From: Cladophialophora immunda
Taxonomy: Eukaryota; Ascomycota; Eurotiomycetes; Chaetothyriales; Herpotrichiellaceae
DNA: 64,000 nt
Assembly (NCBI RefSeq): GCF_000835495.1
Contig: NW_015622546.1
Coordinates: 2,048,883-2,112,882, forward strand
Reading direction: 5' to 3'
Shown here: positions 19,452 to 31,865 of the stretch, piece by piece
How the letters are laid out: every line of letters begins with the position of its first letter
Numbering within the stretch: the first letter of the stretch is position 1
Program-made: the position numbers and the translations under genes
Notes under the pieces: generated by a model
Database searches by the model: none
Told to the model about the DNA's origin: nothing
The model's input: the letters and a program-made list of their open reading frames with translations, nothing else

Positions 19452-19982
19452 TCACTTGCTCTTCTCTTCTCCCTCAGAAACCTTCTCCCACTCACTATCG
19501 GTGCTGACATAACCTGAGCTCTCGCCTAGGCTGCGCCGGCGCCTCAGCGCCTCTGTACTCTCTGCCATCTTCGGCTCAAGGAGAGTGGTTGAGCTGTCTT
19601 TCGGCCTCTCGTGCTTTGGACTCTGGCTGCGCGCGGAAGGGGTTGTAGTGGATTTTGCAGAATCAGTATCTGGCACTTGCGGCGGCGGCCCTTCAGTTTC
19701 TGTATCGCTCGCGTTATCTGGCTCTGGGCTCTTTTCTTTCTTCTCTTTTGCCTTTTGCGCCTGCTGTTCCTTTGCTATTTCAGTAGCGAACCAATTGATG
19801 GAGTACCAAAGACCGCCGCACAGCACGGATAATACCAAAAAGTGTAGGGAATACGTTGCGACGAGGAGGATCAGTAGGAGGAGCTGCAGGGCGGCAAATG
19901 CGGCATTCGTAGCGACGAGGAGCGTAGGCGTCGGGCCGGGCGTAAAGATGGAATTCCAAAGCTCTTCGAGAAACGACGCCAT
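19452..19982 (-). CDS. PKR1: V-ATPase assembly factor Pkr1
   Basis: Single-exon protein of 176 aa. The first 75 residues match the Pkr1 family: FLEELWNSIFTPGPTPTLL, then two adjacent hydrophobic spans (about 24-45 and 48-68) ending in LCGGLWYSINWF. The rest is a charged, Ser-rich, presumably cytosolic tail with EKKEK and a C-terminal SDSEWEKVSEGEE. In yeast, Pkr1 is a small ER protein that works with Vma12, Vma21 and Vma22 in assembling the V0 sector. The start at 19982 (MASFLEELW) is chosen over an in-frame Met 22 codons earlier because the conserved block begins there. Confidence 0.85.
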   Translation of the reverse strand: MASFLEELWNSIFTPGPTPTLLVATNAAFAALQLLLLILLVATYSLHFLVLSVLCGGLWYSINWFATEIAKEQQAQKAKEKKEKSPEPDNASDTETEGPPPQVPDTDSAKSTTTPSARSQSPKHERPKDSSTTLLEPKMAESTEALRRRRSLGESSGYVSTDSEWEKVSEGEEKSK

Positions 19983-22900
19983 GTTCTGTTCCTGTGTCGT
20001 ACTGCGCAGCGCTGTATTGTCAGACGTGAACAGTAATTGAGGAGGCAAGCAGTCTGCGAGCGCGAGGGTTGGAAGAAAGCGACGATGTCTGCCCCGCCTG
20101 CGGGAGGGTTTAGAGAGTTTTTAATGGGAGACCCAACCCCCTGGCGCCTTGCCTCCTTGTGATTGCTGTAGAGACAGGCGGCCGCTCTATGAGGACAGTT
20201 TGGAGTATTTGAGTGGCTGCAGCAGGTTTGAAAAGGTGCAAACGTGGCATCGAAGAAGGGCCACTGAGGGTTTACACCCAAAGGCCAGCAGTCAAGCGAC
20301 CGATGACCATGACCGCAGTCGGGCACCGCGGCTACGGGGGGTCAGAAGCCATCATCCGTCCACCAGGCTGCCCTTCCAAGCAACTAATAACATTGTTTTC
20401 GTGGGGTTTTCAGTCGGAACAATATCTTCAAGGTTACTAGTTCACTGCTTCAGAATCTCCGGGTTACGATACGTCTTTTCCGCTACATTTGATCTGCCAG
20501 GCGCAAACGCCCGTGTTGCGGCCATCGCTAGACTCTTGAGCAACGGCAATACGAGAATAGCCGACAGTTCGGTTTCGGCCTTTTCGTCACACGAGTTCTT
20601 CGCCTTTGACGACACAAACCCTAATAGGTCCTGTCGGCACATGATCATCTCGAAAGTCTTCGTGACATGTCCCAAATCCACTGTTTGTACAGATGACGAA
20701 TGTTTCCGAATCGACAGGATCATGGTACCTGAGACTGGTTGAAAATTGCTGAAAAAGTCACAAACTTGGTCATCGAAAGCTCATTTGGCCGTGCTGCACA
20801 AAGCATCTTCAAAGTCCTCCCTTTTCGAAGGCTTGTAGATTTCTTGAAAGTGTTCCACGGCGGGAATGGACATGTATCAGCTGCCATAACCACCGTGACC
20901 CAGGTTCCAGGCGGAAAAGAAAGATTGAGCTTGCTTCACTGTTTGTTGCTGATATACGATGTTGCGGTCAACCAAATAGTACGATCACGTTGAGATCTGC
21001 GCGTAGTGGTCGTTGTCCATTCAATAGCGGCACCACAATGCAGGATGAAAACGATGCATTGCCACTAAAACCCAACCCTGTCATGTCATCGGGGAGAAGA
21101 GAGGTGCCAGTAGAAGAAGAAACGGGAGTGGTAGCAAACCACATTCACCCACTTGAGAAGATCCTCTGTCTTGATCGGAATGCATCTCTGATGTTAACCT
21201 CGTAGCAATGTTTGTCCTCATCCCATGGATACCCATACCAGATTACACTCTTGCAAGTGCCGGTTTCCATGCGTCCTTGAAGGAGCCCGGAAAGCACCAT
21301 GCGGCTGAACGTGCAGTACTGGATGTAGTAAGAGCGAACGGGGATTTGACTGTTTTCGTATCATGTCCAATTTCGGCAGAGCAATGGGGGCCAGCTGTGT
21401 TATAACTCCGATTCATCCTTGTGAGAGTTCCGTCCTGATACTCTCTCATGATTTTGCATGTAGTTTGTCCGCCCCATTATTGAATGATATGTCGAGCTGA
21501 CGATGGAAGCTGAATGCAGGTAACAAGGGGTCGCCATACGCGACGATCCACAGCCAGTCCCACAAGAATGCCGATGTCATCTACTCGTACTCCGTACTTA
21601 GTTGCTAGACCTCTAGCGAAATAGGTACGTACGAGCACTCCAGCAGGCTGTACAGCCACTTTTGAAGCTCGGGGTAAGTGGCTGGTGAAATCCTTCGCGT
21701 TGAACCAGCAGCCACAAGTGCAAGCGAAAGGATTCAAGCCACAGATCCCTGTGCCCACATCGCGATGAGGCTGAATCGACGGCCAATTGCTGCACATGAT
21801 ATCCTTAAGGAGGACTCCTCCAGGAAGTGGTCGATCATGAGGCTTTCTGAGGCTTCTTGCAGGTCGTGGCGCTGGGGGCCTTTGTGTGGCTGGTGGACTA
21901 GGTACCCAACTCGCTAGTAAGGAACGTTGTAGACCTCCGACTCTCCGCGAGGATTTTGGATCTGGTGGATTCGACACCTCCCCAGGGGGGGTCAAAGGGT
22001 GATGTCAAATGCTTATGTCCCGCAGAGCACCGAGTACGAGTAGCTGCCGTGACTGAAGACTTGAGAGCTTGAAGCTCCTGCTCCACATACCCATGAATAC
22101 TCCATCGGTATCTTTTGTCGACCCTCTAACGCAAACGGGTCTGTGGTCAAAGGATTGTCCCAAGCGGACAGACACCCAATCCTGGCAGGGTGTTGTGGCT
22201 ACCCGCCCAGTGCGTATTGAGCTCTCGGTTCCTTGCCCTTTTCCACGCGTGTTTCTGGGTCAATCTCTTTTGCCATATTCCTCAACCTGAACAGAGGGCG
22301 GAGGACGGAGATGCCGAAACAAACGACGGACAATTATTAGAAGCAGAATCTGGGCTTCGGTTGGCCATTGACGGAGCTTCTTGCTCAAAGAAGGAAACAA
22401 TGGCGTGTTTGGCTGTCGCGGATTGGTCCCGTCGTAGTCTCCAAATCAGCATCTTGTATTGTGTATGAAGGCGAAATAATTAGCGTGAGGTCTGAGGTTA
22501 GGGCACCACTTACTCGTACGCCCTCGAGCGAGGTGAGGGTTGGTTGCATTGTCATTTGCCCGTCTCTCTGAACTGCCGGGGGGGGTTTGGGGTTTAGCGA
22601 TGAGCGAGGAGCGGAAGACCAAAGGGTGCAAGCCGGGCCATGGGCGAACTAGGAGGAGAAACGGAAAGAGAAACGAGAGGACCAAGACGAGGTGGCCTAT
22701 CGGGTCGAGCACAAATGCCTGCAAGATTAATGCCGCCGGCTTTGTGCATTTCTGCTGCATCTCGACTGTGGTTGTTTGGGCGTTTGCTGGGCATCGTGGG
22801 GGCGAATTTATTACGGACTCTTGCACCTTGCTCCCTGGCTTCCCTGCTTCCCTTTTCTCTGCCTCGCTCGGGTGGTGCTTGGTGCTCACCACTGATCTCG

Positions 22901-24987
22901 CCATCTGCGCCCCTCCACCAACTATCTCGTCACTTGTCCTCCACTAACAGTCGATCCGTTGAGGCCGTCCTTCCAGGCTCGACTCCCGTAATTTAGCCTC
23001 ACCCGAGTCACCACTCTCCTGCCCGGCCCCCATCGGGCCAAGCAGGGCGTGTCAGACCTTTTGGAAATCACCATCCAGTACCGAGGACAATTGTACGTAT
23101 TATTACTCCGGACGAGTTGACTGCGGCGCCCCTGTGCCGTTAAGCTACGTTAGTCCGCGATCACAGCTGCTTTGCCTCTGGCGAAATATTTGGCGCTGGG
23201 GGATCGCCCGAGGTTGGCCACCTGCGTCGGCGAGGGTGACGAGGAAGAGGAAGACAGGAGAGAAAACGCTCAACCTTCATCCTCTTGATGGATGAGGCGG
23301 GCTAACTCTCCATGCCTAAAACAACACACAGCGTACCGAGTAGAGTTGATGAAATCATTTTCCAACGAGACAAAATGCATGCCACCTGCCTGATGCAGCA
23401 GTTGTTGTGCTGTGGCCTTTGGCGTCTGGGAGGTGTCTTTGCCCTCGCAACACTCGAGGCTGATAGGCCACAGGGCGGCCGAGGCCGGGGGTCAGACGCC
23501 CGCCGTGGAGAGGTAGCCTTTGCAACATTGTTTCCCAGCGCTACCTATCCCACCAGGCTGTGGTTGCCGGTTGGTGGTGGCCACAACCCTACCACCACCC
23601 CCCCTTCTGCTTACCTGCTTATTGCTCACCTCTTGCAGTACTTGCTCGGTGCTAACTGGGCGGGTAGCTTTGCGAGACTCTGCTCTTCTGACGACATGCA
23701 GGTCAAGCTTGCTCTCCATGGTTACACGACCCCCCGTATATCATGGTCCTGTCATTTCAAGGCTGTACGCCGGCCACATCTTATTACCGCCCGCGGGCGT
23801 GTTGCTTTCGAACAAAGAGCATTCTGGCAGCTGCTCCCAGGTTTCCACAACACTACTACTAAACTGGCCCCACTGGAGACGAGTTTTGGTGAGTTATGTA
23901 AGTAAGCAGTGCTGACCGTGGCTGAGGTCGCTCCGCTCTCCATGGGCTTTGGAGAGTGGGCTATGCTGGTGAACCGGCAATGGGCTTTGGGCCCATGTAC
24001 AGTCGCTCCACGATCCCCTCGAGCACTTCCCCCATCACGTACCTGAGAGCGCTGCTTGTTGCCGTGCTGAGCGCACAGTCCTCTTTGATTACCTGCAACA
24101 AGCACCTCCCCTGGATCTCGAAAGCTAGGTTCTACGATATCTGATTTCTTGGACTGGTGATCGCGGGTCAGACTCCGCCCGAACTTGGCCTGGCAATGAC
24201 CTTTTCACCACCAACCTACTCTTACAACTGACCCCCCCGATTGCTGGCTACCCAATGTGAACAACCGCCTGGCCCCCCCTTTTTCGACATTGTCTTCAAA
24301 CGGCCATCCGTCATCTTCGGCTTGGGCTTGATCCATTCCAGTTCACCTCGTCTCCATCTGCTTAAAACGTGGCGTGGGCAGCACGCTCCCTACCACACCC
24401 CCCTCTCGAGCCACATCTCCATTTCCCGCCCTTGGATCGCTCAGGCCCCCAAAAGGATCAAAACGTTCTTTGACCATATGAGCAACGTACGACGGGGACT
24501 GTAGGGCTGCGCTAAAGGGGAGAGGCGTGATTCTTTCAAAAGCGTTTATCCGTCGAGGATATCCCCGAGTCGAAGGCTCGTGGCATCAGCAACCCACCTC
24601 AACCTCAAAAAGATCCGGTCATCAGCATCTCTCGTCTATGCCTTCAACGTGCCGTGCCTAAAGGCAATTTGGATTCCCCCAATACCGGCCAATCATTGAA
24701 TATCGTCATTACGCAGGCTTGCCTCCAACAGAATCTGTGCGGACCCTTTTCCACCGCGGGGATAAAGCAGCACCTATTTCGAGATATTATTTATCGGAGC
24801 GGGCCCGGTGGTTTTGGGACAGTTCAGTGACCGCCAACTCTCCGTTCCCTATCAGCCAGAAACTTCGTCGATCGGAACCCGACCATAAAAAGGACATTCA
24901 AGATATCTCGAGCTTGCTCTTGCAGGCTCGGCTGTAGCCTCAGTCAACATTGCGTACCTTAACTCGTGCCAGTCCACTCCTTCCATC
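19983..24987. promoter_or_regulatory. 5.0-kb divergent non-coding region upstream of PKR1 and the C2H2 gene
   Basis: No gene is supported here. ORFs are at most 197 codons, overlap in several frames and carry no domain. The last kilobase before the C2H2 start is pyrimidine-rich (24.2-24.5 kb), as in fungal core promoters and transcribed leaders, so part may be a long 5' UTR. A possible short or decayed minus-strand gene at 20442-20900 is discussed as a finding. Confidence 0.4.
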
Positions 24988-26414
24988 TTGTCGGCCTCGC
25001 CCTCAGCCTCGGAGCGTACATCCAGTCAAACTCAGAGCGCGACATACAGCGAGAATCGGGTCTCGGCCGCAAGTGGTCGAGGTAGTGGTCGTCTCGGCAC
25101 CTATCAAGGAGGACAAGACCAATCCAGGTCGCTAATATCGACCAACACGGGGTCACAGTCGCATCAGGAGGAGAGGCATCATCCAGAGCCATTTCCCTAC
25201 CCAAGTCATCAATATTCTTGGACGTCAAACCAACAGCAAGCAACTTCGTCAGAACTACAGCCCACCGGGCTGCCTCAATATACGCTGCAACGACAAGGGT
25301 TGGTAAAATCTGTTGAATTGATCAGGTTACGGGGTTTCACTGACAAGTCTGCCTCCTAGAATGGCTGCTCAAGTTCTTCCTACGCCGTCATCCCAATTCC
25401 CCAACCACTTACCGTACGGGAACGAGATGCTCAATTCCTTCCAGAGTAAGAATCCCAACGTCACACTTTGAGTCTCCGTTCCTGTGTGCTGATTAGGGGT
25501 TAGATTTTGAAAATCTGCCACCTGGGAACGCCGCCTACACCTCCGGACCCCCACCACAACCACTTCTGATGGTATCTCAACCTTCAATGAATTCCGAGGT
25601 GCCATATCGCAGACGTTCCTCCAATTCGCCGCAGGCGGCCATGAGCGCGCCCGCAATTCGTGACCGAACCCCGATTCGGCACCACAGACCCAGCCTTTCT
25701 CGCGGTCGCAGTCACAGTCGGAGTGATATGCTATTGGCCTACGCTACCGAACAAAACCAGTTGCATCAGACGCAATCACTACCGTCAATGGCTGCTATGC
25801 CATCGCAAAGCGCATCTACCATGCCACAAATGTACAACATGCCTTCGTACAGCATGTCGCCTCCCATCACCAGCTTCCAGCACCAAGGGGGTTATTTTGG
25901 ATCGCCGCTTCCGCCACCCACGGCACAACAAGACACGACGACAGATTATCCGCTACACCAAAATGAAACGGAAGCCCACACGTTCTACCCAGTGGGGCGC
26001 ACAACTTCTCATGGCTCGGCAATGAGCCTGCCCCCGCCCGATTCCCCCAATGCTTTATACCTGCACGGTCAGCCGCAACATAGTCAACAACCGTTACCCT
26101 CGATCGGTATGGCGATGCAACCTTTCCCACCGGTACCACTCACGTTGGAATCTTCCCCAGCAGAAATCGAGATCATGCCATCCAGACCCAAACCACAGTG
26201 CTGGGATCATGGGTGCAACGGACGCCAGTTCTCTACCTTTTCGAACTTACTACGCCACCAAAGAGAGAAAAGTGGCAGCGCGGTCAAGGCCGTTTGTCCA
26301 CACTGCGGCACGGAATTTACCAGAACCACGGCTCGAAACGGTCACATGTCGGGCGGCAAGTGCAAAGGCAGGCCCGAGGGGGAGAGTTCGAACCGAGCGA
26401 AAAGGGAATCTTGA
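24988..26414 (+). CDS. C2H2-like zinc-finger transcription regulator
   Basis: Three exons, 24988-25298, 25360-25445 and 25504-26414, total 1308 nt and 435 aa. Intron 1 (61 bp) has a weak GTTGGT donor and CTCCTAG acceptor; intron 2 (58 bp) has GTAAGA and GGTTAG. Both are fixed by frame: the second junction reads FQ-NFENLPPGN into the long last exon. About 360 residues are low-complexity and rich in Ser, Gln, Pro and Met, with an RGRSHSRSD patch. Two zinc-binding segments end the protein: one with C365, C370 and H384 (CWDHGC...LLRH), and a C-x2-C-x12-H-x5-C finger at 397-419 (CPHCGTEF...GHMSGGKC), then a basic tail. I infer a nuclear DNA-binding regulator; I recognise the finger pair as recurring in fungi but cannot name the gene. 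Very long non-coding flanks suggest elaborate regulation. Confidence 0.8.
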
Positions 26415-26635
26415 TGTTTGGCATTTGATTGTTAGGACTGCATTGCGATGACGACGATATGATTTCAAGCACCCGACGAGCAAGTGGAGTAGGCAGGACT
26501 AAATCGGGATCTGACAGCTGTTGCACTTCAAAGTCATGGGCCGATGATCACTTGTTCGCGGGAGGACAACGGGGATGGCAACGACAAAAGAAATCGGGCG
26601 CATACTCGGGTACGGCGTCTGGACTCTGCTTGCTT

Positions 26636-26658
26636 GGGGGGGGGGGGGGGGGGGGGGG
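26636..26658. repeat. Poly-G tract, 23 nt
   Basis: An uninterrupted run of 23 G lies 220 bp downstream of the C2H2 stop codon. Its length may be affected by sequencing or assembly. Confidence 0.9.
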
Positions 26659-29600
26659 AAGGGCAGCAATGTTGATCCACAGTGGGTGCAAGATCTGGGA
26701 TTGATTTGGATTCTTTTTCGTCGGGCAAAAGCATGAGACTCTGACTCCCCGATGTGGGAGATTTCGATTATACTTTGCAACGGGTTATGTTTTGGTCTGG
26801 GGGCGGCTGCTGCAATGCTACGTCGTAAAGCTTAGAGGCGGAGACCGTCTCTTGGTTTAGGCGGGAGCAGCATTTTCGAGCAGGTTTGCCTTCCAGAAGT
26901 GGCTGCCCAGTTTCCCAGCTCCTCACATTGTATGGGGTATGTACAGAGTATCGAAATCGCCTCCAGACCAAAAACCAGTTGACGAGGGGGTGGGCTCGAC
27001 GGAGGGATTTTTGTATCGCAGGAGGTGCTGGATACGAGGACAGGACAAGGCTCCAGATGCAGGTCGCGAGGGACCAACCGAGCGACTACCGACGAGAGAG
27101 GACTGGGCCACAGCTGTAGCCGGCATGGCCCGTGGGTTGAGGCTTGATCTAATAGGCAACGTGCAGCCCGCTTGAGCAGCAGATCATGGCGACTCGACCG
27201 ATGACTTGCCCGAAGGGAAACGGGTCGCTTGGCTGGCTGGCTGAATCCACATTGGGTTAGAATGAATATATCAACAAATGTGCCTTGAACCTGGGAACAA
27301 GAACACATCTGCGCAGGGTGAAAAGAAGGGGGACAACTTAGCAGAAGGGGATGTTTGTGCGCATGAGAAGGTCACGACCTCGTAAAGTTTGCCTGCGGAT
27401 ATACGACTTTGGTGGTGGGTGATTTGGCGTTGTGTCAGCTTGCACCAAGACGACTGCAGCAAGGGCAGATGCCCGAGATGGTCGTCAACAAGGCAGTTGC
27501 ACCACCACCACCAGCACCAGCACCAGTCAGTACGAATTACTCGTTAGGTCCGGAGTACCTCGGTGGTTTTGGTGCGAGCGAGTGGGCGGGCGATGGCACC
27601 AACCAGAAAGTGGTAATGGGGGGCACCAGGGGGAGGCAAGCAGGGAAGCAGGGGGGGCAGCCAGAGGCGAGGCTGACGCTGTTTTGGGCATTCTCAAATC
27701 TTGGCTTGGTAAGCTCGCCATTCGGCCCCAGGCACCCACAGGCACCTACCCAGAGATCGACCAGGGAGCGCCCCCTAGTAGTTCCACCACCAGCCAGGGA
27801 CCAGGGGCCAGGAACCCGGCAGCAGGTCTCTAGGGTAGGGCACGTCCTCGTAGGCAGCTTTGTCCAGTGTGAGTGGGTGAGGTCATGCAGCCCACTAGCC
27901 GCCTGGGACCCCCGGGCACCACCTACAAGTACAAGTAGGTACCGGTGGTGGTGGTGCTCACAGAGTCACAGCTCACACCGCTGACTCGCTGGGTGGCATG
28001 AGGCTGGTAGGCCTTCCCGCCTGCCCATCCCCCGGCTCGCATGGCGTCCCCTCCCCCTGTCACCTGGCTTGCCGCGCTTCCCTCGTCGCTCGCTTCTCGT
28101 CTCTTGTCATCAATTGTCATGTCGCTGCTGCTACGGTTCGCTAACTCTCGTGCTCGCTCTCTTCTTTATTTGCATGGCCTTATCTCCATCTCAGCTGCAG
28201 CGCCATCTTCCCTCAGGCCTTTCCACATCGAGCCGTACCTACGTATGCAAGGCCTAGAGCAGCCACAAATTCCTTGACCTCGAGGACTTGACGGCATCTG
28301 TGTAACATACAGTCCTCACTTCCCAGACTGATCCTTGACCTTACTAAACAAGTGTGGTCTGCGGTTCAAGGTTGAGTGAGGTAAGTGCTCCCATGGAGCA
28401 ATGATTGACACAGTCTGTTTCTGCACTGACCCTCTGCTGTTGTTGCTACTGCCGATTTACTCACAGGACGTCGTCTTTGCCGCACGTTCCAGCGCCCGTG
28501 AACAAACTCCTCCCCTCTCATTCCCATCCACCACTCCTCACCGCGCCAGTGGCGAGCGACACTCTCGCCCCTTCTCCGGGACAAATAATATCGCCGGCAA
28601 TGTTTTCCCTTGTGTGGTTAGGACGTTGGCATTCGCTCTCCGGCGGACATTACACGCGGGCAGATCACGCCTCGATCTAGGATTTTCATGCCTCAGCCTC
28701 CTCAAGATCGTCCAAGCACCACCGTGCATCCTGTTCCTCCTGAATGTGCAAGAGAAGCCATCGGCGACGTCAACGATCGAATCCGCCGCTCGATATGTCT
28801 GTGGCCTGACAGGATGTCCGAAACCCGAGGATTCGTGCATGGGCGCATTTCTATACCTGCTTGGGTGAATGCTACGACACGTCAAGTTGCCACTTCTCTT
28901 CCGCTGTCAGCGTAACACGCGGACCGGCACAGACTTGCTCGTAGGGACCACGAGCGTCTTGCCAGATGTACTCGGTATTATCAGAAACGCCCCCCTCCTC
29001 GTGTAATCGATGGTCACCGTCCCATACCCGGTGTGGGGACAATGGTATGCTACACTGTCTACCTCTTCCGACGACTCTGCTGAAATCGCTGCTCTTGGCG
29101 ATTAATCAACGCGAGGTAGCGGTCAATGGACCCCCCAACGATGCCCCCAGAGTACTGGGTCGTCAACTGATTTCGCCAAAACTCGCACTACCCTCAGCCC
29201 TGTCCCGGGCCCATGGTCCTTCATGCCCATACCTGGCGCCCCATTCCTGATCCTTCAGACTATGCGCCACAGCTTTGTGGCTGATCGTCGTGCCATAAAG
29301 GAGAACAGCAACAAAGGATCGTGTCAGTACGTCTGTATACGATGGGGCTGCTGAGGCGCGTCCAAGCAACGGACCTCATCCTTCTGGCTTGGCGGCTCGT
29401 GAGACCTCTGCTTGCAGTATTATCAATCCCAGCTGTCGAGATTAAGCTCAGGAAAGTGAGAGTTTCCCTCCTGGACAGTGACCAACATGTTTAGTCATTC
29501 CTGGCATGATGTTTTACCTGCACATCTGGCTCCATCCAACTCCATCACGCTCCACTAGAGAAGAGTCGATCCCTGTCCGAACTCGATCCTTCGCTTCAGG

Positions 29601-31849
29601 TTTGACCCCAAATTCTCACGCGTTTCCCATCTCTCGTCTTTTCCCCGACCGAGTCATTCGCGTTTTGCCCTGACTTCGCCCCAAACCAAGCGCTTCCAAA
29701 GATCGTGCGGACCTTTTGTTCAGCTGGGCGTGAATGGCCGGGATTGGGACCCTTCGATGCATCACACGCCGGGTGCGTGACTAACGGCTTGACTTTACAT
29801 GTTGTATTACGACCATGCTGGAGCAAAATGTGGATCGAATTGAAATGAAGACTCTTAGCAGATCAGCATGCCTTGCGTCGGTCAGGTTGTTCATCATCCA
29901 CCTTATTGCGAAGTGCTTACGAGAATGGCCCAGCCAGCCAGAATCACGAGGCCCTCACCTGCTGCGCTCCACAGACTTTGCCGTGTGGAAATATTTCCAC
30001 AATACCTGCGAGCAGTTCTCGGTCCAGACTGTCCCGAGAGCCTAGCAAAATCGAGCAGGAATTTCCAGATTGGTGTCCTTGGGAATGTTATGCAATAAAA
30101 GTCTCGTTACAATGGAGACGTCCACCATCTTGCGAAGAGGCGCTCTTGTTCACCGGTATTCCAACCTCCCTGCCGTCGGCTAGCTCCATCTGAAAGTACA
30201 TGCTTTGGGCTCGATCCTGTAGCAGATGGACCGACAATCGGTGTATCCAAAGTACCTTTGACATCTGACATCGACACCATGATGGTGGTTCTTCAGTTTC
30301 GCGTCCCTTTCCCGCCTTTGAGCCCCTGAGACTTGCACCATGGCAGGGCTGCCTTGATCCCACGACTATATTCTTAGCACTCCGTGGAATGGAGTTGGGC
30401 TCTCCGAACTGTCGCAGAACGATCATCATCTCCATCGATTTCTCTCGACTAACAAGCTCTAAAGGAGCTGAGAGGAGATCCCTGGCGGATATGTCTTGGC
30501 CCATTTCCCCCCCGACTGTATTCGTACAACTAACCCAAGCACGACTCCACAAGGGGCCGAAAGATTTCCCTTTCAAGGTCCCATCGGACGCACTTCCATT
30601 CGTCCAGTCGACTGCACGGCTCGCGTCCACGAACGGCCCTTGCAATACCAGTGGAGCAGCAGGACTATTGAAGACGAGCTGAAAATCTGACCTTGTCCAA
30701 TATCAAGCTCGAGAACTTTCCACCATTATCAGGGAAAACCATTTCCCCTTTTTAGCATGTACCATACTCCTCTGAGAGTGTTGCGCAGTTGCTCCACATG
30801 CAAGAGCAGTCGTGTATGCTTGTGAAAACCTTAGCATGCCGTTAAAACACGCATTGTGTGTCAAGTTTTTTTTGTTCGGCGTCTACCAAAATCTCACGGT
30901 CGAGCTTCACGACGTCTCCTCTGGACCAGGGGCGTTTAGGAAGCGGGGATTTTCACAATGTGTCATATATTACATACCAGACAAGCCACAGGCACGGCGT
31001 CCAGGTTCTTTGTGGCTAAAACGGTCCGGATGAGGCCATTTCATTGACGACCACCCTTCCAGCAGTGGGCGGCAAATGCGAAGAATGGTGCGAGAGATAG
31101 GGCTTGAGAATTACATTCGCTTGAGAGGAGGATTCTTGCACTGCTTCGTGCTCCTTCCCTCGCAGAGAGGGTGATTTCCACGGCGACATTCCCTTGGGTC
31201 GAGCCATCGAAGCGGATGAACTCGACAATAGATGTACTTGGGAACTTCAAAATCACTCCACGGGGTAATAAGGTCAAGCCGTGATTGCAGAGTGCTTTGG
31301 TCAAGTTCCCCTAAGGTGTAGGGTCGCTTTTGGAAAGGGTAGCACTACAGTCTGGAGAACAGGTGCCGTCAAGGAGACAGAAGTTACCACCAAGGACGTT
31401 TGATCCTCAGTTGCAGCTGTCTCTTCCTGGGAATATTCGCCTAATTCGCATATGTACCAGCCGAGATGATCCCTTCCACAGCTTCCTCTTCGTTTGCATC
31501 TTCGTTTATTGCATTCTCGTCACGGAAATGCATTGAAGTTGATCACTCGAAGGCAGTATCGAGCACTCTGGTACAGAACATTCAATCTTGTTCCTGCTTA
31601 CTTTTCGGTCCTCGCCCACGACAGAGAGGAGGTGTAATGGAAGAAGGGGACGAAGTGCGCATCTTTTCGGGAGATTGCTCTTGAAAGAGCCCAGGAGTAC
31701 AGCCTCGTGTGGGTGAATGGCTCATCCCAAGCTCGCTGTCTGAATGAGCGCTTTGGCAACACCATGCTGTCACTCTAATGCCCTTTTTTTCGACAGCTTC
31801 AGTTCAATGTCGAACGCGGGAACGATCCAGAAGGCCAATTTTCAATTAT

Positions 31850-31865
31850 CCCCCCCCCCCCCCCC
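31850..31865. repeat. Poly-C tract, 16 nt
   Basis: An uninterrupted run of 16 C in the convergent non-coding region. Confidence 0.9.

Noticed and set aside
30088..30645. 185-codon minus-strand ORF
   Set aside because: No domain, no family-like motif and no support from neighbouring splice sites; left as non-coding.
30784..30825. Zn2Cys6-like string (CSTCKSSRVC)
   Set aside because: The spacing is CxxC then five residues where the cluster needs six, a stop follows at once, and there is no downstream regulatory domain.
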